64,000 bases of DNA from Brumimicrobium glaciale (lineage in GTDB: Bacteria; Bacteroidota; Bacteroidia; Flavobacteriales_D; Crocinitomicaceae), in assembly GCF_004152935.1 (NCBI RefSeq), contig NZ_SETE01000002.1:248001-312000 (forward strand). The letters are read 5' to 3'. Both the position numbers and the translations under genes were made by a program. The notes below the pieces were generated by a model. That model had not been told where the DNA came from, made no database searches, and was given only the letters and a program-made list of their open reading frames with translations. How positions within the stretch are numbered: position 1 is the first letter of the stretch; each line of letters opens with the position of its first letter. Positions 1-7,939 of the stretch are shown piece by piece.

Positions 1-641
1 TTTCCTAAACCAATCATCAAACTCGTTGAAATCATGTTTAAAATCAATTTCTGTGCTGTTCCTGATTTCAAACGTGTACTTCCAGTCACAAACTCGGGCC
101 CAACCACAGCAACTAATCCATGTTGAGCTACTTTACTCAATGGACTATCAGGATTACAAGTAATTCCAGCAGTTAAGTTTCCCGCTGCATTTGCTTTTTC
201 TAAAGCTCCCAAAACATAAGGTGTTGTTCCAGAAGCTGCAATTCCAACTATAATATCATCTTTTTGGATATTCATTTTCTGCAATTCCTCCCAACCTAAT
301 TCCGTATTATCCTCCGCATTTTCAACTGCAATTCTAATCGCAGCATCTCCACCAGCGATTAATCCAACCACTAAACCTTGTTCAACTCCAAATGTTGGGG
401 GACACTCCGAAGCATCAAGAATTCCTAGTCTTCCGCTCGTTCCAGCACCAAGATAGAATAATCTTCCACCTCTTTTCATGCGAATTAATGCTTCTTCAAC
501 AAATGCTGTAATTTCGGGTACGATTGCCTCAACTGCCAAAGGAACCAATTGATCCTCTTTGTTCATTGCCGTTAATTGTTCATGAATTGTTAACTCTTCA
601 AGTTTATCGTAATTGCTGGATTGTTCTGTAACTTTATTCAC
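1..641 (-). CDS. murQ: N-acetylmuramic acid 6-phosphate etherase (partial, 3' end outside window)
   Basis: MurQ cleaves the lactyl ether of MurNAc-6-phosphate to GlcNAc-6-phosphate and D-lactate in cytoplasmic recycling of cell wall sugars. About 213 residues are present, with the SIS-fold motifs GAGTSGRLG, DASECPPTFG and GIAASGTTPYV; the C-terminal part lies beyond base 1. The reading frame has no ATG near the N-terminus: a GTG at 641 (complement) gives NKVTEQSSNYDKL, which fits the family start, and an in-frame TAA lies 24 bases upstream. The GTG start is an inference. It is the only peptidoglycan recycling gene in view, and its neighbours on the left cannot be seen. Confidence 0.93.
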   Translation of the reverse strand, partial: MNKVTEQSSNYDKLEELTIHEQLTAMNKEDQLVPLAVEAIVPEITAFVEEALIRMKRGGRLFYLGAGTSGRLGILDASECPPTFGVEQGLVVGLIAGGDAAIRIAVENAEDNTELGWEELQKMNIQKDDIIVGIAASGTTPYVLGALEKANAAGNLTAGITCNPDSPLSKVAQHGLVAVVGPEFVTGSTRLKSGTAQKLILNMISTSLMIGLG

Positions 642-691
642 TGATAAATGTTTTATAGAATGGTGTTAAAAGAAATAATTGAAAATAATTC

Positions 692-1030
692 CTATTCTAA
701 GAATAGCTTTTTGGTTGTAGTTTTCCATCCTGCTTGACTTTCATATTGCACATAGTAGATTTTAATATCAGCTTGACTCTCATAATCTACAAAGAAAATA
801 CTTTTATCAGACTGACTTTGAAATTGTACAAAAAACCAATTTCCGTCGTTTATTCCAGCTTCACTTTCATATTCAACTCTATAAACCAATAGGTCCGCTT
901 GACTTTCATAATCTACGACATAAGCTGTTAAGTCAGCACCACTTTTATAATCTGAAATATGAATTTTCTGACCAAAAGAGATAGTCACAATGAGCAGAGT
1001 AAGTATTAAAAGTAAGTATTTTGATTTCAT
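692..1030 (-). CDS. Secreted tandem-repeat protein, DUF6150 family
   Basis: A 112-residue protein with a clear signal peptide (about residues 1-20, ending SFG before Q). The mature part is built almost wholly from six imperfect repeats of 12-16 residues with the pattern [DEQ]-[YF]-x-S-[QGE]-[AS]-[DG]-x-x-[VIA]-Y-x-V, for example DYESQADLLVYRV and DYESQADIKIYYV. This pattern is that of DUF6150, a Bacteroidota family of unknown function; the alternation of polar and beta-branched residues suggests a small beta-solenoid or repetitive beta sheet. It is convergent with nothing and sits 50 bases upstream of murQ on the same strand. Function is unknown; export to the periplasm or surface is inferred from the signal peptide. 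Confidence 0.8.
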   Translation of the reverse strand: MKSKYLLLILTLLIVTISFGQKIHISDYKSGADLTAYVVDYESQADLLVYRVEYESEAGINDGNWFFVQFQSQSDKSIFFVDYESQADIKIYYVQYESQAGWKTTTKKLFLE

Positions 1031-1154
1031 AGATTTTCGACTTATAAACTACTAAATTAAGTAAAAAACTCGCCTTCAAAGCAACCCTAATACGATTAAT
1101 GTAAAAGATGGATCAAAGAATAGTCTGTGTTTCTTCATTACAGAATAAAAATAG

Positions 1155-1162
1155 TATTTTTG
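1155..1162 (+). promoter_or_regulatory. Bacteroidota -7 box (TAnnTTTG) before the SulP gene
   Basis: TATTTTTG matches the Bacteroidota housekeeping -7 consensus and lies 20 bases before the ATG at 1183. No good TTTG -33 element is seen at the expected distance. Confidence 0.45.
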
Positions 1163-1182
1163 CACCCCATTAAAAAAATACA

Positions 1183-2844
1183 ATGAATAAATTTATCCGA
1201 AGATTCACCACTAATCCTAAAAACGACATTCTAAGCGGAATTACCGTTTCATTGGCAATGATTCCAGAAGTGGTTGCATTTGCTTTTGTTGCGCAAATTG
1301 ATCCGTTGATGGCGCTTTCAGGTGCATTTATTGTTGGATTAATTGCTGCTATTTTTGGAGGAAGACCAGGACTTATTTCTGGTGCTGCAGGTGCGGTGGC
1401 AGTAATATTTGTTGCTATGATTGCTGAAGGTCATTCTAAAGGAATGCTTTTCGACCAACCCATTGAAAACATGGGATTCTTCTATTTAATGGCTACCGTT
1501 ATTTTAATGGGAATTATTCAAATTTTAGCGGGTGTATTTAAGTTAGGACGCTTCGTTCGCTTAATTCCTCACCCTGTAATGTTGGGATTTGTGAACGGTT
1601 TAGCTATTGTTATCTTCTGGGCACAAGTAAAAATGTTTACACATAAATCATTGGTGGTTTCAGATACTGGAGTGAAAGAATATGCGAGCACATTTATGCA
1701 AGGTTCGGAGCTCTATTTGATGATTGGTTTGGTTGCTTTAACCATGGCAATTATGTGGGGATTACCTAAAATCACAAAGAAAATCCCAGCTGCTTTAACG
1801 GCAATTTTAGTGACAACCTTTATCGCTATTGGACTTAATCTCGATGTTTCAACAGTTGGATCTTATATCATTGAAGGTGGTGGAACAGGATTAAAAGGTG
1901 AATTCCCAACTCCTAATCTAGAGCTTTGGCAGCATCTTCCTTTTAATTTAGACACCCTGAAATTCATCTTGCCTTATGCATTTCTAGCCGCTTCAGTTGG
2001 ATTAATTGAGTCACTAATGACAATGAATTTAGTCGATGAATTAACCGAAACCAGAGGAAATGGTGACCAAGAATGTATCGCTCAAGGAACTGGAAATATC
2101 ATGTCAGGACTTTTTGGAGGAACTGGTGGTTGTGGAATGATTGGTCAAACGGTAATCAATATTAACGCTGGTGGACGTGGTCGTTTATCAGGTATTATGA
2201 TGGCGCTGACTTTACTTACATTTATTCTTTTTACAGATAAATTGATTGAACAAGTGCCAATCGCAGCATTGGTCGGTGTTATGTTTATGATGGTTATTGC
2301 AACTTTCGCTTGGTCTAGTTTCCGAATCATCAAAAAGATTCCTAAATCTGATGCAATAGTTTTGGTAATCGTTTCTGCTGTTACTGTGATTTTCGATTTA
2401 GCAATTGCAGTATTCGTAGGTGTGATAATTTCTGCATTATCATTCGCATGGCAGAATGCGATTCGTATTCGCGCTAGAAAACGTGTTAAAGAAGATGGTA
2501 CTAAAGTTTACGAAATTTGGGGTCCTTTATTCTTTGGTTCAATTCAAGCTTTCAATGAAAAATTTGATCCAAAAAATGATCCTGAAAGTGTGGAAATCGA
2601 TTTTGTCGAATCTCGTGTAAGTGACCATTCAGCCCTCGAAGCAATTTTCAACATAGTTGGAAAATATGAAGCGGAAGGAAAAACCATTAAACTTAAACAC
2701 TTGAGTGAAGATTGTAAACAGTTGATGTACAAAGCGAGTCCGAAGTTTAAAGAAGTGATACTTAATGATATTGATGACCCGAGATATCATTTAGCAGCTA
2801 ATCCTGAGGATTTTCCACGGCCACTTTCGGAATACCCTCTATAA
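1183..2844 (+). CDS. SulP-family anion (sulfate/bicarbonate-type) transporter with STAS domain
   Basis: A 553-residue inner membrane transporter. The N-terminal 400 residues hold about a dozen hydrophobic segments with SulP features, such as the early stretch SGITVSLAMIPEVVAFAF and the glycine-rich GGTGGCGMIGQT in the middle. The last 120 residues form a cytoplasmic STAS-like domain (around VEIDFVESRVSDHSALEAI). SulP proteins move sulfate, bicarbonate or other anions coupled to Na+ or H+; the substrate cannot be told from sequence. The gene appears monocistronic, with its own -7 box upstream and a heptamer repeat array starting at the stop codon. Confidence 0.9.
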   Translation: MNKFIRRFTTNPKNDILSGITVSLAMIPEVVAFAFVAQIDPLMALSGAFIVGLIAAIFGGRPGLISGAAGAVAVIFVAMIAEGHSKGMLFDQPIENMGFFYLMATVILMGIIQILAGVFKLGRFVRLIPHPVMLGFVNGLAIVIFWAQVKMFTHKSLVVSDTGVKEYASTFMQGSELYLMIGLVALTMAIMWGLPKITKKIPAALTAILVTTFIAIGLNLDVSTVGSYIIEGGGTGLKGEFPTPNLELWQHLPFNLDTLKFILPYAFLAASVGLIESLMTMNLVDELTETRGNGDQECIAQGTGNIMSGLFGGTGGCGMIGQTVININAGGRGRLSGIMMALTLLTFILFTDKLIEQVPIAALVGVMFMMVIATFAWSSFRIIKKIPKSDAIVLVIVSAVTVIFDLAIAVFVGVIISALSFAWQNAIRIRARKRVKEDGTKVYEIWGPLFFGSIQAFNEKFDPKNDPESVEIDFVESRVSDHSALEAIFNIVGKYEAEGKTIKLKHLSEDCKQLMYKASPKFKEVILNDIDDPRYHLAANPEDFPRPLSEYPL

Positions 2845-2870
2845 TTGTTAATTATCAATGGTTAATTTTA
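2843..2870. repeat. Period-7 AATTNNN array
   Basis: Four 7-mers in register (AATTGTT, AATTATC, AATGGTT, AATTTTA) begin inside the stop codon of the SulP gene. The same heptamer family recurs at several other intergenic sites in this window. Confidence 0.6.
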
Positions 2871-3026
2871 AACGCGATAGGGATGATAATAATTAATGGG
2901 TAAGAGATTTATTTTAATTCAGAATTGGAATGATTGATGATTGATATTTGCCAAGTAAGTTTCATTTGCTTTAATGTAGGCTATGTTTTAACTTGGTAGA
3001 ATAATTCTTCATCAAAATATTTTGTT

Positions 3027-3605
3027 ATGAGGCTACACTTTACACAAATTACATTTATACTACTACTCTTATTCCCTATCCATTCTATTGCGCAAGACAA
3101 TATTGGTATTAAGTTTTTTGGTTTGAGTCTGCACCCAAAAGGAGAACACGAAAATGCTTTTCTGATGCCTAACAAGTTAGATGAAAATGGTTATTTCGTA
3201 ATGAATTTTGGTACGGAAATCATGTATGAAAAATTCATTTACAAAGATATTTTATCAATTAAAGTTATTCAAGCAATCTATTCAGACTGTGCTGCAAGAT
3301 TAGGTGGCTTTAGTCATATTGGATTAAGAGCAAAGATTTTCAAAATAGGAAAACACACTTTAAACGGTGGAATTGGGCCGACACTAGTTTTTAGAAGAAA
3401 CTGGTTAGATTTAGAAGGATATGTCAACCCAAACCGTTTCAAAGGAGGTCCTGAAAATACGTTCCAATATTTATTCCTTTGGTATGGAGGAGAATTTGAA
3501 TACAAATATCAGATGAATGAAAAGCTAGATTTTGCTATTTCCTTTGTCCCCGGGTATCCCGATTTAATGAGTTTGGCCTTTGGAGTGAATTTAAGATTTA
3601 ACTAA
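3027..3605 (+). CDS. Hypothetical secreted/outer-membrane protein
   Basis: A 192-residue protein with a signal peptide (about residues 1-22, ending HSIAQ). The mature chain alternates hydrophobic and polar residues and is rich in Gly and aromatic residues, ending with FGVNLRFN, whose terminal aromatic pattern is common in outer-membrane beta-barrels. A small barrel is therefore likely, but I do not recognise the family. The ATG at 3027 is the first in frame and gives a normal signal peptide. It lies alone between the SulP gene and a lipoprotein gene, with about 170 bases of non-coding DNA on each side. Confidence 0.7.
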   Translation: MRLHFTQITFILLLLFPIHSIAQDNIGIKFFGLSLHPKGEHENAFLMPNKLDENGYFVMNFGTEIMYEKFIYKDILSIKVIQAIYSDCAARLGGFSHIGLRAKIFKIGKHTLNGGIGPTLVFRRNWLDLEGYVNPNRFKGGPENTFQYLFLWYGGEFEYKYQMNEKLDFAISFVPGYPDLMSLAFGVNLRFN

Positions 3606-3774
3606 TAACTTTTAGGCTATTTGTCAGAGAGATTTTTAATGGTATATGGAATAATTATATACTATGCTTTTACCCCAACAAAATCATTATAATTGCTAAC
3701 CATTGCACTCTATTACTAAATGACTAGATTTAAGCATTCAAACGACTGTTTTATTGCAGCCAAATAATTTCATT

Positions 3775-4203
3775 ATGAAATATCAGAGAGGATTACTTTT
3801 GTTTTTTTCCATAGCACTATTTACATCTTGTGTTAACGAAGACAAACCTGCACGTGTGATTCCTGAATATAATAGTTGGAAAAAAATGACCGTTAAAGCT
3901 TCGGCTTACAATTCGCTGAACAACCAAACAAAAGGTAATCCCGTGATTGCAGCTTGGGGAGATTCATTAAAAGAAGAAATGAAAGCCATAGCGGTATCAC
4001 GCGATTTAATTGCCCAAGGACTTACTCACAATACACGCGTTAAAATTGACGGTTTTGATGGATACTATCTTGTAAAAGACAAAATGAATGATCGCTGGAA
4101 AAACAAAATCGACATTTACATGGGCACAGATGTGAAAAAAGCACGAAAATGGGGAAGGAAGAAAGTGGTTATTTATGTAGACACTTTAGAGGTGAGTGAA
4201 TAA
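3775..4203 (+). CDS. 3D-domain lipoprotein (double-psi beta-barrel, RlpA/MltA-like)
   Basis: A 142-residue lipoprotein. From the ATG at 3775 the signal peptide ends in the lipobox LFTSC with Cys19; a TTG seven codons upstream is possible but would only lengthen the n-region. The mature part begins VKASAYNSL and contains RVKIDGFDGYYLVKDKMND followed by KIDIYMGT, the spaced aspartates of the 3D domain, a double-psi beta-barrel shared with lytic transglycosylase-type proteins. Many 3D proteins act on peptidoglycan. The gene is monocistronic, flanked downstream by two period-7 repeat arrays. Enzymatic activity is an inference from family membership only. Confidence 0.8.
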   Translation: MKYQRGLLLFFSIALFTSCVNEDKPARVIPEYNSWKKMTVKASAYNSLNNQTKGNPVIAAWGDSLKEEMKAIAVSRDLIAQGLTHNTRVKIDGFDGYYLVKDKMNDRWKNKIDIYMGTDVKKARKWGRKKVVIYVDTLEVSE

Positions 4204-4216
4204 AGATCTTGATTTC

Positions 4217-4251
4217 AATTCGTAATTCGCAATTCTTAATTCGTAATTAAT
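4217..4251. repeat. Period-7 AATTNNN array
   Basis: Five heptamers in register: AATTCGT, AATTCGC, AATTCTT, AATTCGT, AATTAAT. It lies 14 bases after the stop of the 3D-domain lipoprotein gene. Confidence 0.75.
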
Positions 4252-4317
4252 TCAACCTACATTTAAATAATACTGATTTTTCATTTTATTGAATTATTTC
4301 TTTCACCAAATCTATTT

Positions 4318-4352
4318 AATTCGTAATTTTCAATTCGTAATTCATAATTAAT
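4318..4352. repeat. Period-7 AATTNNN array before PqiA-like gene
   Basis: Five heptamers in register: AATTCGT, AATTTTC, AATTCGT, AATTCAT, AATTAAT. It ends 7 bases before the ATG at 4360, so it occupies the expected leader or promoter of that gene. Confidence 0.75.
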
Positions 4353-4359
4353 TAACACT

Positions 4360-5655
4360 ATGTCGCGATTCAAGATTCGAAAGATTATTCTTTTTACCGT
4401 TACAATTCCGCTACTGGCTTTGGCTTCGTACTTTGCTTATAACGTATATCAGGATTCAATTAAGCGATCTGAAATCAAGGATGATTACAGTACGCTTAAC
4501 TATATCAATAAAGGAATGCTGTCTGTAACCGCTTGGAAAGGGACGATGATGAACATTGTTGAACATCAAATTACGGATTTTGAATTAACCAAAAGTCAGG
4601 ACAGTTTATTACATCTTCAATTGACAGAATTGATTCGCAGTTTGGTAGATCAAGCGGATAAAACTATTCAGGCAAATGATGAAGGTTTCAAAAATACCAT
4701 TCGTAAATGGGCTGTTAATACTTTTGTTGATGCAGATGAAATTAAAGCTGGAGCTCCTCAATTTAGTCGACGAATAATCGACGAGGTAATGAAGGAGAAG
4801 AACAAAGATCGAATGAAAACTTTGGCAATTAGTAAATTGACTGAGTTTGCAGATGAAACTTATGATTTGCAGGACTCACTCGAGATAAAAGACATTCATG
4901 CGAAATACGATATTTCTTTGGGTGAAGATATCAACTCAATTCTGCTGGTAAAAGCGAAGGAATTAGAAATTAAAAACTACAGAGAAACTTTTTTCATTTT
5001 AGGAATTGTAGTTATCTTCTTATTGCTTTGGTTTTTTGTATTCAAATTTATTGCTTTACAAAAATCACTTTTCTTTTTATCCGTTATTTTAGCGATAATC
5101 GTTCTACTCGTTGGTCTCACAAGCGCCATGATTGAAATTGATGCGCGAATAAATCAATTGGACTTTGTTCTACTGGGAGAAAGTGTGGTTTTTAAAGATC
5201 AAGTAATTTTCTATCAAAGTAAAAGTATTCTTCAATTGGTAAATATCCTGTTACAAACCGGAAAAGTGGATTCAATTTTGGTTGGAATTTTAGTTCTTGG
5301 CTTCAGTGTGGTTCTTCCTATTACGAAATTGATATCTACTCAAGTTTATCTATTTGGTAAAGATAAATGGCAAAATAACAAGCTCATTTATTGGCTAGCA
5401 TTCAAGTCCGGAAAATGGTCGATGGCGGATGTTATGGTCGTAGCGATTTTCATGGCTTATGTAGGATTCAATGGAATTTTAGAAGACCAAATGGAATACC
5501 TCAATGTACAATCAGATGCCATGAATAGTATTGCCACTAACAACACTTCGTTGCAACCTGGTTACCTCTTATTCATCGCTTATGTTCTTTTCGGATTAAT
5601 CCTAGCAGCAATTTTAAAGCACATTATTAAAAAACAGCACAAGAGAAGCGTTTAA
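4360..5655 (+). CDS. PqiA-like (paraquat-inducible protein A family) inner membrane protein
   Basis: A 431-residue membrane protein. One transmembrane segment lies at about residues 7-27, followed by a charged extracytoplasmic region to about residue 205, then about five more hydrophobic segments. The C-terminal half carries PqiA features, notably VLPITKLISTQVYLFG and GKWSMADVMVVAIFMAYVGF. PqiA proteins work with MCE proteins in lipid transport in Proteobacteria, but no MCE gene is nearby, so the role here is open. The zinc-ribbon cysteines of classic PqiA are absent. Heptamer arrays lie both before the start and after the stop. Confidence 0.75.
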   Translation: MSRFKIRKIILFTVTIPLLALASYFAYNVYQDSIKRSEIKDDYSTLNYINKGMLSVTAWKGTMMNIVEHQITDFELTKSQDSLLHLQLTELIRSLVDQADKTIQANDEGFKNTIRKWAVNTFVDADEIKAGAPQFSRRIIDEVMKEKNKDRMKTLAISKLTEFADETYDLQDSLEIKDIHAKYDISLGEDINSILLVKAKELEIKNYRETFFILGIVVIFLLLWFFVFKFIALQKSLFFLSVILAIIVLLVGLTSAMIEIDARINQLDFVLLGESVVFKDQVIFYQSKSILQLVNILLQTGKVDSILVGILVLGFSVVLPITKLISTQVYLFGKDKWQNNKLIYWLAFKSGKWSMADVMVVAIFMAYVGFNGILEDQMEYLNVQSDAMNSIATNNTSLQPGYLLFIAYVLFGLILAAILKHIIKKQHKRSV

Positions 5656-5659
5656 AAAT

Positions 5660-5687
5660 AATGGTTAATGTTCAATTATTAATGTTT
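5660..5687. repeat. Period-7 array (AATGGTT type)
   Basis: Four heptamers in register, AATGGTT, AATGTTC, AATTATT, AATGTTT. It begins 5 bases after the PqiA-like stop and runs into the first copy of the 135-bp repeat. Confidence 0.6.
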
Positions 5688-5963
5688 AACGCGAACAGAC
5701 AATTTAGAATTGATAATTATTTTCACTCTCACCTTTCTACTAAACACTACTTAGTTGGGTGAGGTTACTTTAAAATATACAATTTCGAAAAGGGTGCTTT
5801 TTGAAATTATCAATTGTCTATTGTTAATTGTTTAACGCAAACAGACAATTTAGAATTGATAATTATTTTCACTCTCACCTTTTTACTAAACACTACTTAG
5901 TTGGGTGAAATTACTTTTAAATAAACAATTTCGAAAAGGGTGCTTTTTGAAATTATCAATTGT
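5683..5963. repeat. Tandem 135-bp direct repeat, two copies
   Basis: Copy 1 is 5683-5817 and copy 2 is 5829-5963, offset by exactly 146 bases, with about six mismatches and no indels. Each copy contains a potential hairpin (CTCACC ... ACTAA / TTAGT ... GGTGAG in copy 1, about 5729-5764; the outer stem is lost in copy 2). Both copies end in the same period-7 array (5805-5832 and 5951-5985). No reading frame is open through the repeat. It fills most of the 453-base gap between the PqiA-like gene and the ECF sigma gene. Confidence 0.9.
5805..5832. repeat. Period-7 AATTNNN array
   Basis: AATTATC, AATTGTC, TATTGTT, AATTGTT in register at the junction between the two 135-bp repeat copies. Confidence 0.65.
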
Positions 5964-5985
5964 TAATTATCAATTTTCAATTAAA
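5951..5985. repeat. Period-7 AATTNNN array
   Basis: AATTATC, AATTGTT, AATTATC, AATTTTC, AATTAAA in register, at the end of the second 135-bp copy. A two-unit remnant follows at 6028-6041. Confidence 0.75.
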
Positions 5986-6044
5986 TTGTAACTTTAAGAA
6001 TAGTTAATCGTCATACACGTAGATTTGAATTATCAATTGAATTT

Positions 6045-6098
6045 TTGAATCATTGAATCATTGAATCGTTGAATCATTGAATCGTTGAATCGTTGAAT
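6045..6098. repeat. 8-bp microsatellite (TTGAATCR, 6.75 copies)
   Basis: Six full units TTGAATCA, TTGAATCA, TTGAATCG, TTGAATCA, TTGAATCG, TTGAATCG plus a partial TTGAAT run without interruption. The array ends only 10 bases before the TTG start of the ECF sigma gene, so a change in copy number would alter promoter or leader spacing of that operon. Confidence 0.9.
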
Positions 6099-6108
6099 TT
6101 CTATATAA

Positions 6109-6588
6109 TTGAATAAAAAAGAATACCATAGCGCAGTAAAGGATTTCAGTGATGGATTATATCGTTTTGCCATTAAATTGTCCAAAAGTGAGGCTTTGGC
6201 GCAGGACCTTGTTCAAGATGCTTATGAGAAAGTGTGGATTAAAAAAGAAACCATTCAAGCAGAAAAAGTCAAATCTTATCTTTTCCGAACCGTTTTCAAT
6301 CAATTTTTGGATGGAAAGAAAAGGAATAAAGTTATTTCTATTGATGAATATCATACCGAGCCAGAAATTCATCAAGAAACTAGTGATTTAAAGGAAATTC
6401 TTGAAAAAGCTTTGGCCACTCTTCCTCCAATTCAAAAATCAGCTCTTCTTTTACGTGATTATGAAGGCTATAATTATGATGAAATCGGAGAAATTCTTGA
6501 ACTCAATGCCTCACAAGTTAAAGTTTACATTTATAGAGCAAGAAAACAATTACAAAAATATATCGGAAAATTAGAATCAGTAATATAA
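6109..6588 (+). CDS. ECF-type RNA polymerase sigma factor
   Basis: A 159-residue sigma-70 family protein with region 2 (about residues 12-77, DFSDGLYRFAIKLSKSEALAQDLVQDAYEKVW split over two helices) and region 4 (about 100-152, with the helix-turn-helix NYDEIGEILELNASQVKVYIY). There is no ATG near the start; TTG at 6109 gives MNKKEYHSAV, and an in-frame TAA sits immediately upstream, so TTG is the only reasonable start. The gene overlaps the next one by one base (TAATG), so both are translated together; the partner is probably its regulator. The upstream region is dominated by tandem repeats. Confidence 0.9.
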   Translation: MNKKEYHSAVKDFSDGLYRFAIKLSKSEALAQDLVQDAYEKVWIKKETIQAEKVKSYLFRTVFNQFLDGKKRNKVISIDEYHTEPEIHQETSDLKEILEKALATLPPIQKSALLLRDYEGYNYDEIGEILELNASQVKVYIYRARKQLQKYIGKLESVI

Positions 6589-7706
6589 TGGAAATTAACA
6601 AGGGAAATTATGAAGCTTATTTACTTGATCTTTGGGAAGGAAATCTTTCTGAGGAGTTGAAAGTGATGCTGAATAAATTCTTGGAAAAGTATCCTGAGCT
6701 TGATGATGGTGATCATTTGAATTTATTGAGTGACATTTCAATTACTGAATCTAAACTTAGTTTTGATAAAACATCAATCAACTTTGATGAGATTAATTCA
6801 AAAAATTATGAATTCTTTTTTATCGCTTATTCAGAAGGTGACCTTTCTAAAGATGAAATGAATTCAATTGAAGGTTTCTTAATTGAAAATCCTGAATTAA
6901 ATAACAAATTCCTACAATTCAATAAAGCTAGATTACCATTAGAAACGATTAAATATCCAAACAAAGAAAAATTGATTTTAGGAAAAACCCACATTATTTC
7001 TATTCCAGCAAGACGATGGTTTATGGGAGTTGTAGCAGCTTCAATTGTATTCTTAATTTGGATTAAACTTCCAATTGAAGAATCACCTTATTTATATACG
7101 ATTTCACAGCCAGTAGATTTAGAAATTGAAAAGTACACATCGGATTCATTTAAGATTGATTCAAATGAACCAATTAACTCAGTAGTTCTTAGATCAGAAA
7201 ACAAAATTTATAAGCAACTTTTCACTTCGAATTCTCCAATAGACTCTATTCAAAATAGTATAAAAATTAAAGAATTAGACAAAGAATCTTTAGCTAATTC
7301 AGAAAGCAAAAAACAAAAGGCAGAATCTCCATTAAAAGATCAAAATAAAGCACAATCGATAGATAACGACCTAATAAATGTTTCACAATTAAAAGCAATA
7401 GAAATCTCCGGAGTCGTTACCTCTGTTGCTTTAGTTAAAGAAATTGATACGAATAAAGGTTCAATAATTTCAGAAAACGATAATCAAAAAACTCCAACCA
7501 TAGTTGATTTAACTGCTGAATATCTACAACGAAAAAATATTCTTAACGAAGAACGTAGACCTAATTTAAAAGGGATTATAAACAATACGCTCACAAATGT
7601 GAATAAAAATGAGAAACCGATTATTTATATTCAAGATATGCCAAAAACCAAAACCACTATTTTTCAACTTGGAAGTCTCAAAATAGAGCGTCAATCAAGA
7701 AAATAA
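6588..7706 (+). CDS. Membrane-anchored putative anti-sigma factor
   Basis: A 372-residue protein translationally coupled to the ECF sigma gene. The N-terminal cytoplasmic part contains two copies of a 32-residue motif, at about 7-38 and 73-104, both following NYE-x(6)-[WS]-EG-[ND]-LS ... FL-x(2)-[YN]-PEL. A single transmembrane helix lies at about 144-160 (WFMGVVAASIVFLIWIK). The remaining 210 residues, predicted extracytoplasmic, are Ser, Lys and Asn rich with low complexity. Motifs of the NYE ... NPEL sort are common at the N-terminus of Bacteroidota anti-sigma-like proteins; no zinc-binding HxxxCxxC is present. The role as anti-sigma factor rests on position and topology. Confidence 0.75.
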   Translation: MEINKGNYEAYLLDLWEGNLSEELKVMLNKFLEKYPELDDGDHLNLLSDISITESKLSFDKTSINFDEINSKNYEFFFIAYSEGDLSKDEMNSIEGFLIENPELNNKFLQFNKARLPLETIKYPNKEKLILGKTHIISIPARRWFMGVVAASIVFLIWIKLPIEESPYLYTISQPVDLEIEKYTSDSFKIDSNEPINSVVLRSENKIYKQLFTSNSPIDSIQNSIKIKELDKESLANSESKKQKAESPLKDQNKAQSIDNDLINVSQLKAIEISGVVTSVALVKEIDTNKGSIISENDNQKTPTIVDLTAEYLQRKNILNEERRPNLKGIINNTLTNVNKNEKPIIYIQDMPKTKTTIFQLGSLKIERQSRK

Positions 7707-7884
7707 AATTAACTACATTATTTGAATCAAATCTTAATGGTATTCTTAAATCCTAAAAGTTCAGAAGTGAAATTCACTTAAATAAAAGTTCTTTTAGATA
7801 TTATACCAATGTCATTTTAGGTACAAACTTCAATTAATAGAAGGTTTCTAGGTAAAACATATTATCTTAAAAAAGTATAAATTG

Positions 7885-7916
7885 TTTGTCTAAGCGGCAA
7901 TGAATTAGTATATTTG
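7885..7916 (+). promoter_or_regulatory. Full Bacteroidota promoter (TTTG-N20-TATATTTG)
   Basis: TTTG at 7885-7888 and TATATTTG at 7909-7916 are separated by exactly 20 bases, matching the -33/-7 consensus. It lies 23 bases before the ATG at 7940. This is the best promoter match in the window. Confidence 0.8.
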
Positions 7917-7939
7917 AAGGAATCAAAAAAAACAATATT

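Noticed and set aside
6045-6098. The tandem TTGAATCR array as a CRISPR array
   Set aside because: Units are contiguous with no spacers and only 8 bp; no cas genes are present.
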